A DNA stretch of 14,269 nucleotides from UBA4292 sp964648695. GTDB taxonomy: Bacteria; Bacillota; Clostridia; Lachnospirales; Lachnospiraceae. The translations under genes were made by a program, and so were the position numbers. Shown here in pieces: positions 14,036-14,269 of this stretch. The stretch is from positions 1 through 14,269 of the forward strand of contig CAZYLH010000035.1 in the NCBI GenBank assembly GCA_964648695.1, given 5' to 3'. The notes under the pieces were generated by a model that was not told where the DNA came from, did not search any database, and saw only the letters and a list, made by a program, of their open reading frames with translations. How positions within the stretch are numbered: position 1 is the stretch's first letter; the number at the start of each line of letters is the position of its first letter.

Positions 14036-14064
14036 AGAATAACACGAAAAAAAGTCATTGTCAA
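14036..14064 (-). promoter_or_regulatory. Sigma-A-type promoter of trpS
   Basis: On the minus strand a perfect TTGACA (14064-14059), 17-bp spacer and TATTCT (14041-14036). Transcription would start near 14029, about 46 bases before the trpS start codon. Confidence 0.92.
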
Positions 14065-14098
14065 TCACGGCGGGAGCAAACGGGAATGGCTGCCCGAT

Positions 14099-14208
14099 AA
14101 ATGAGCGTGAAACACGGATTGCTCCGCACTTCGTGCTATCGCAATCCTAAAACACCTCAAATCCGCTCATTTTACTGCGAAAAATGGCTACTTTTCGGTG
14201 TTTTTCGC
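14099..14208. repeat. Nested inverted repeats upstream of trpS
   Basis: This gene-free stretch holds a nested stem set: AAATGAGCG (14099-14107) with CGCTCATTT (14164-14172); inside it GGATTGC (14116-14122) with GCAATCC (14141-14147); and innermost GCAC (14126-14129) with GTGC (14133-14136). A further pair, GCGAAAAA (14177-14184) with TTTTTCGC (14201-14208), follows. No credible coding frame is present. It may be a dispersed intergenic repeat or a structured RNA; one copy cannot decide. Confidence 0.55.
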
Positions 14209-14213
14209 TCACC

Positions 14214-14256
14214 AAAGTCATAAATTTTCATGCAAGCATGAAATTTATGACTTTTT
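14214..14256 (+). terminator. Long terminator-like hairpin near the right edge
   Basis: A 20-base arm (14214-14233) pairs with a 19-base arm (14236-14254) with one bulged T and a 2-base central gap; the T run in the plus direction is five long (14252-14256). In the minus direction only three T follow the stem. No gene to its left on the plus strand explains it, so it belongs either to an unannotated RNA or to the repeat cluster at 14099-14208. Confidence 0.5.
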
Positions 14257-14269
14257 CTCGCTTGTTTCA

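Noticed and set aside
14058..14086. Plus-strand promoter (TTGTCA) for an RNA across the right-edge repeats
   Set aside because: TTGTCA is the back side of the trpS -35 box, and no -10 lies 16-18 bases downstream.

Overview
This window reads as ordinary core chromosome of a Gram-positive, low-to-moderate GC Firmicute. It is most likely a clostridial anaerobe of the Lachnospiraceae type, possibly close to Butyrivibrio; that placement is inferred from protein flavour, not tested. Supporting signs are the hrcA-grpE-dnaK-dnaJ order behind a CIRCE operator, a Gram-positive-type DnaK, a PurF with a propeptide and four Fe-S cysteines, consensus sigma-A promoters with 17-bp spacers, strong AGGAGG ribosome sites and U-tract terminators.

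Layout from left to right: (1) 64-1015, a plus-strand tandem GNAT acetyltransferase with its own promoter and terminator. (2) 1028-6033, the minus-strand heat-shock operon hrcA-grpE-dnaK-dnaJ, driven by a TTGACA/TATCTT promoter with a perfect CIRCE just downstream. (3) 6055-10516, the minus-strand purine run purF-purB-purA, ending in a terminator directly before the hrcA promoter. (4) 10564-11937, a plus-strand unit divergent from purF: a 41-residue membrane protein not previously delimited here, then aroC (chorismate synthase), then a terminator. (5) 11933-14064, a minus-strand trpS plus transglutaminase-like lipoprotein operon. (6) 14066-14269, a gene-free stretch packed with nested inverted repeats.

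How the genes relate: PurF commits PRPP to purine synthesis; PurB acts in the IMP pathway and, with PurA, converts IMP to AMP. HrcA represses the chaperone operon, and GrpE/DnaJ are the exchange factor and co-chaperone of DnaK. AroC (chorismate) and TrpS (tryptophan charging) are neighbours but face each other convergently and show no common control. I found no CRISPR array, insertion sequence, prophage, rRNA or tRNA. No exotic multi-gene system is evident; the items most worth a second look are the hairpin between dnaK and dnaJ, the interleaved convergent terminators, the small aroC-linked membrane protein, the divergent PurA/PurB subtypes, and the structured intergenic element upstream of trpS.
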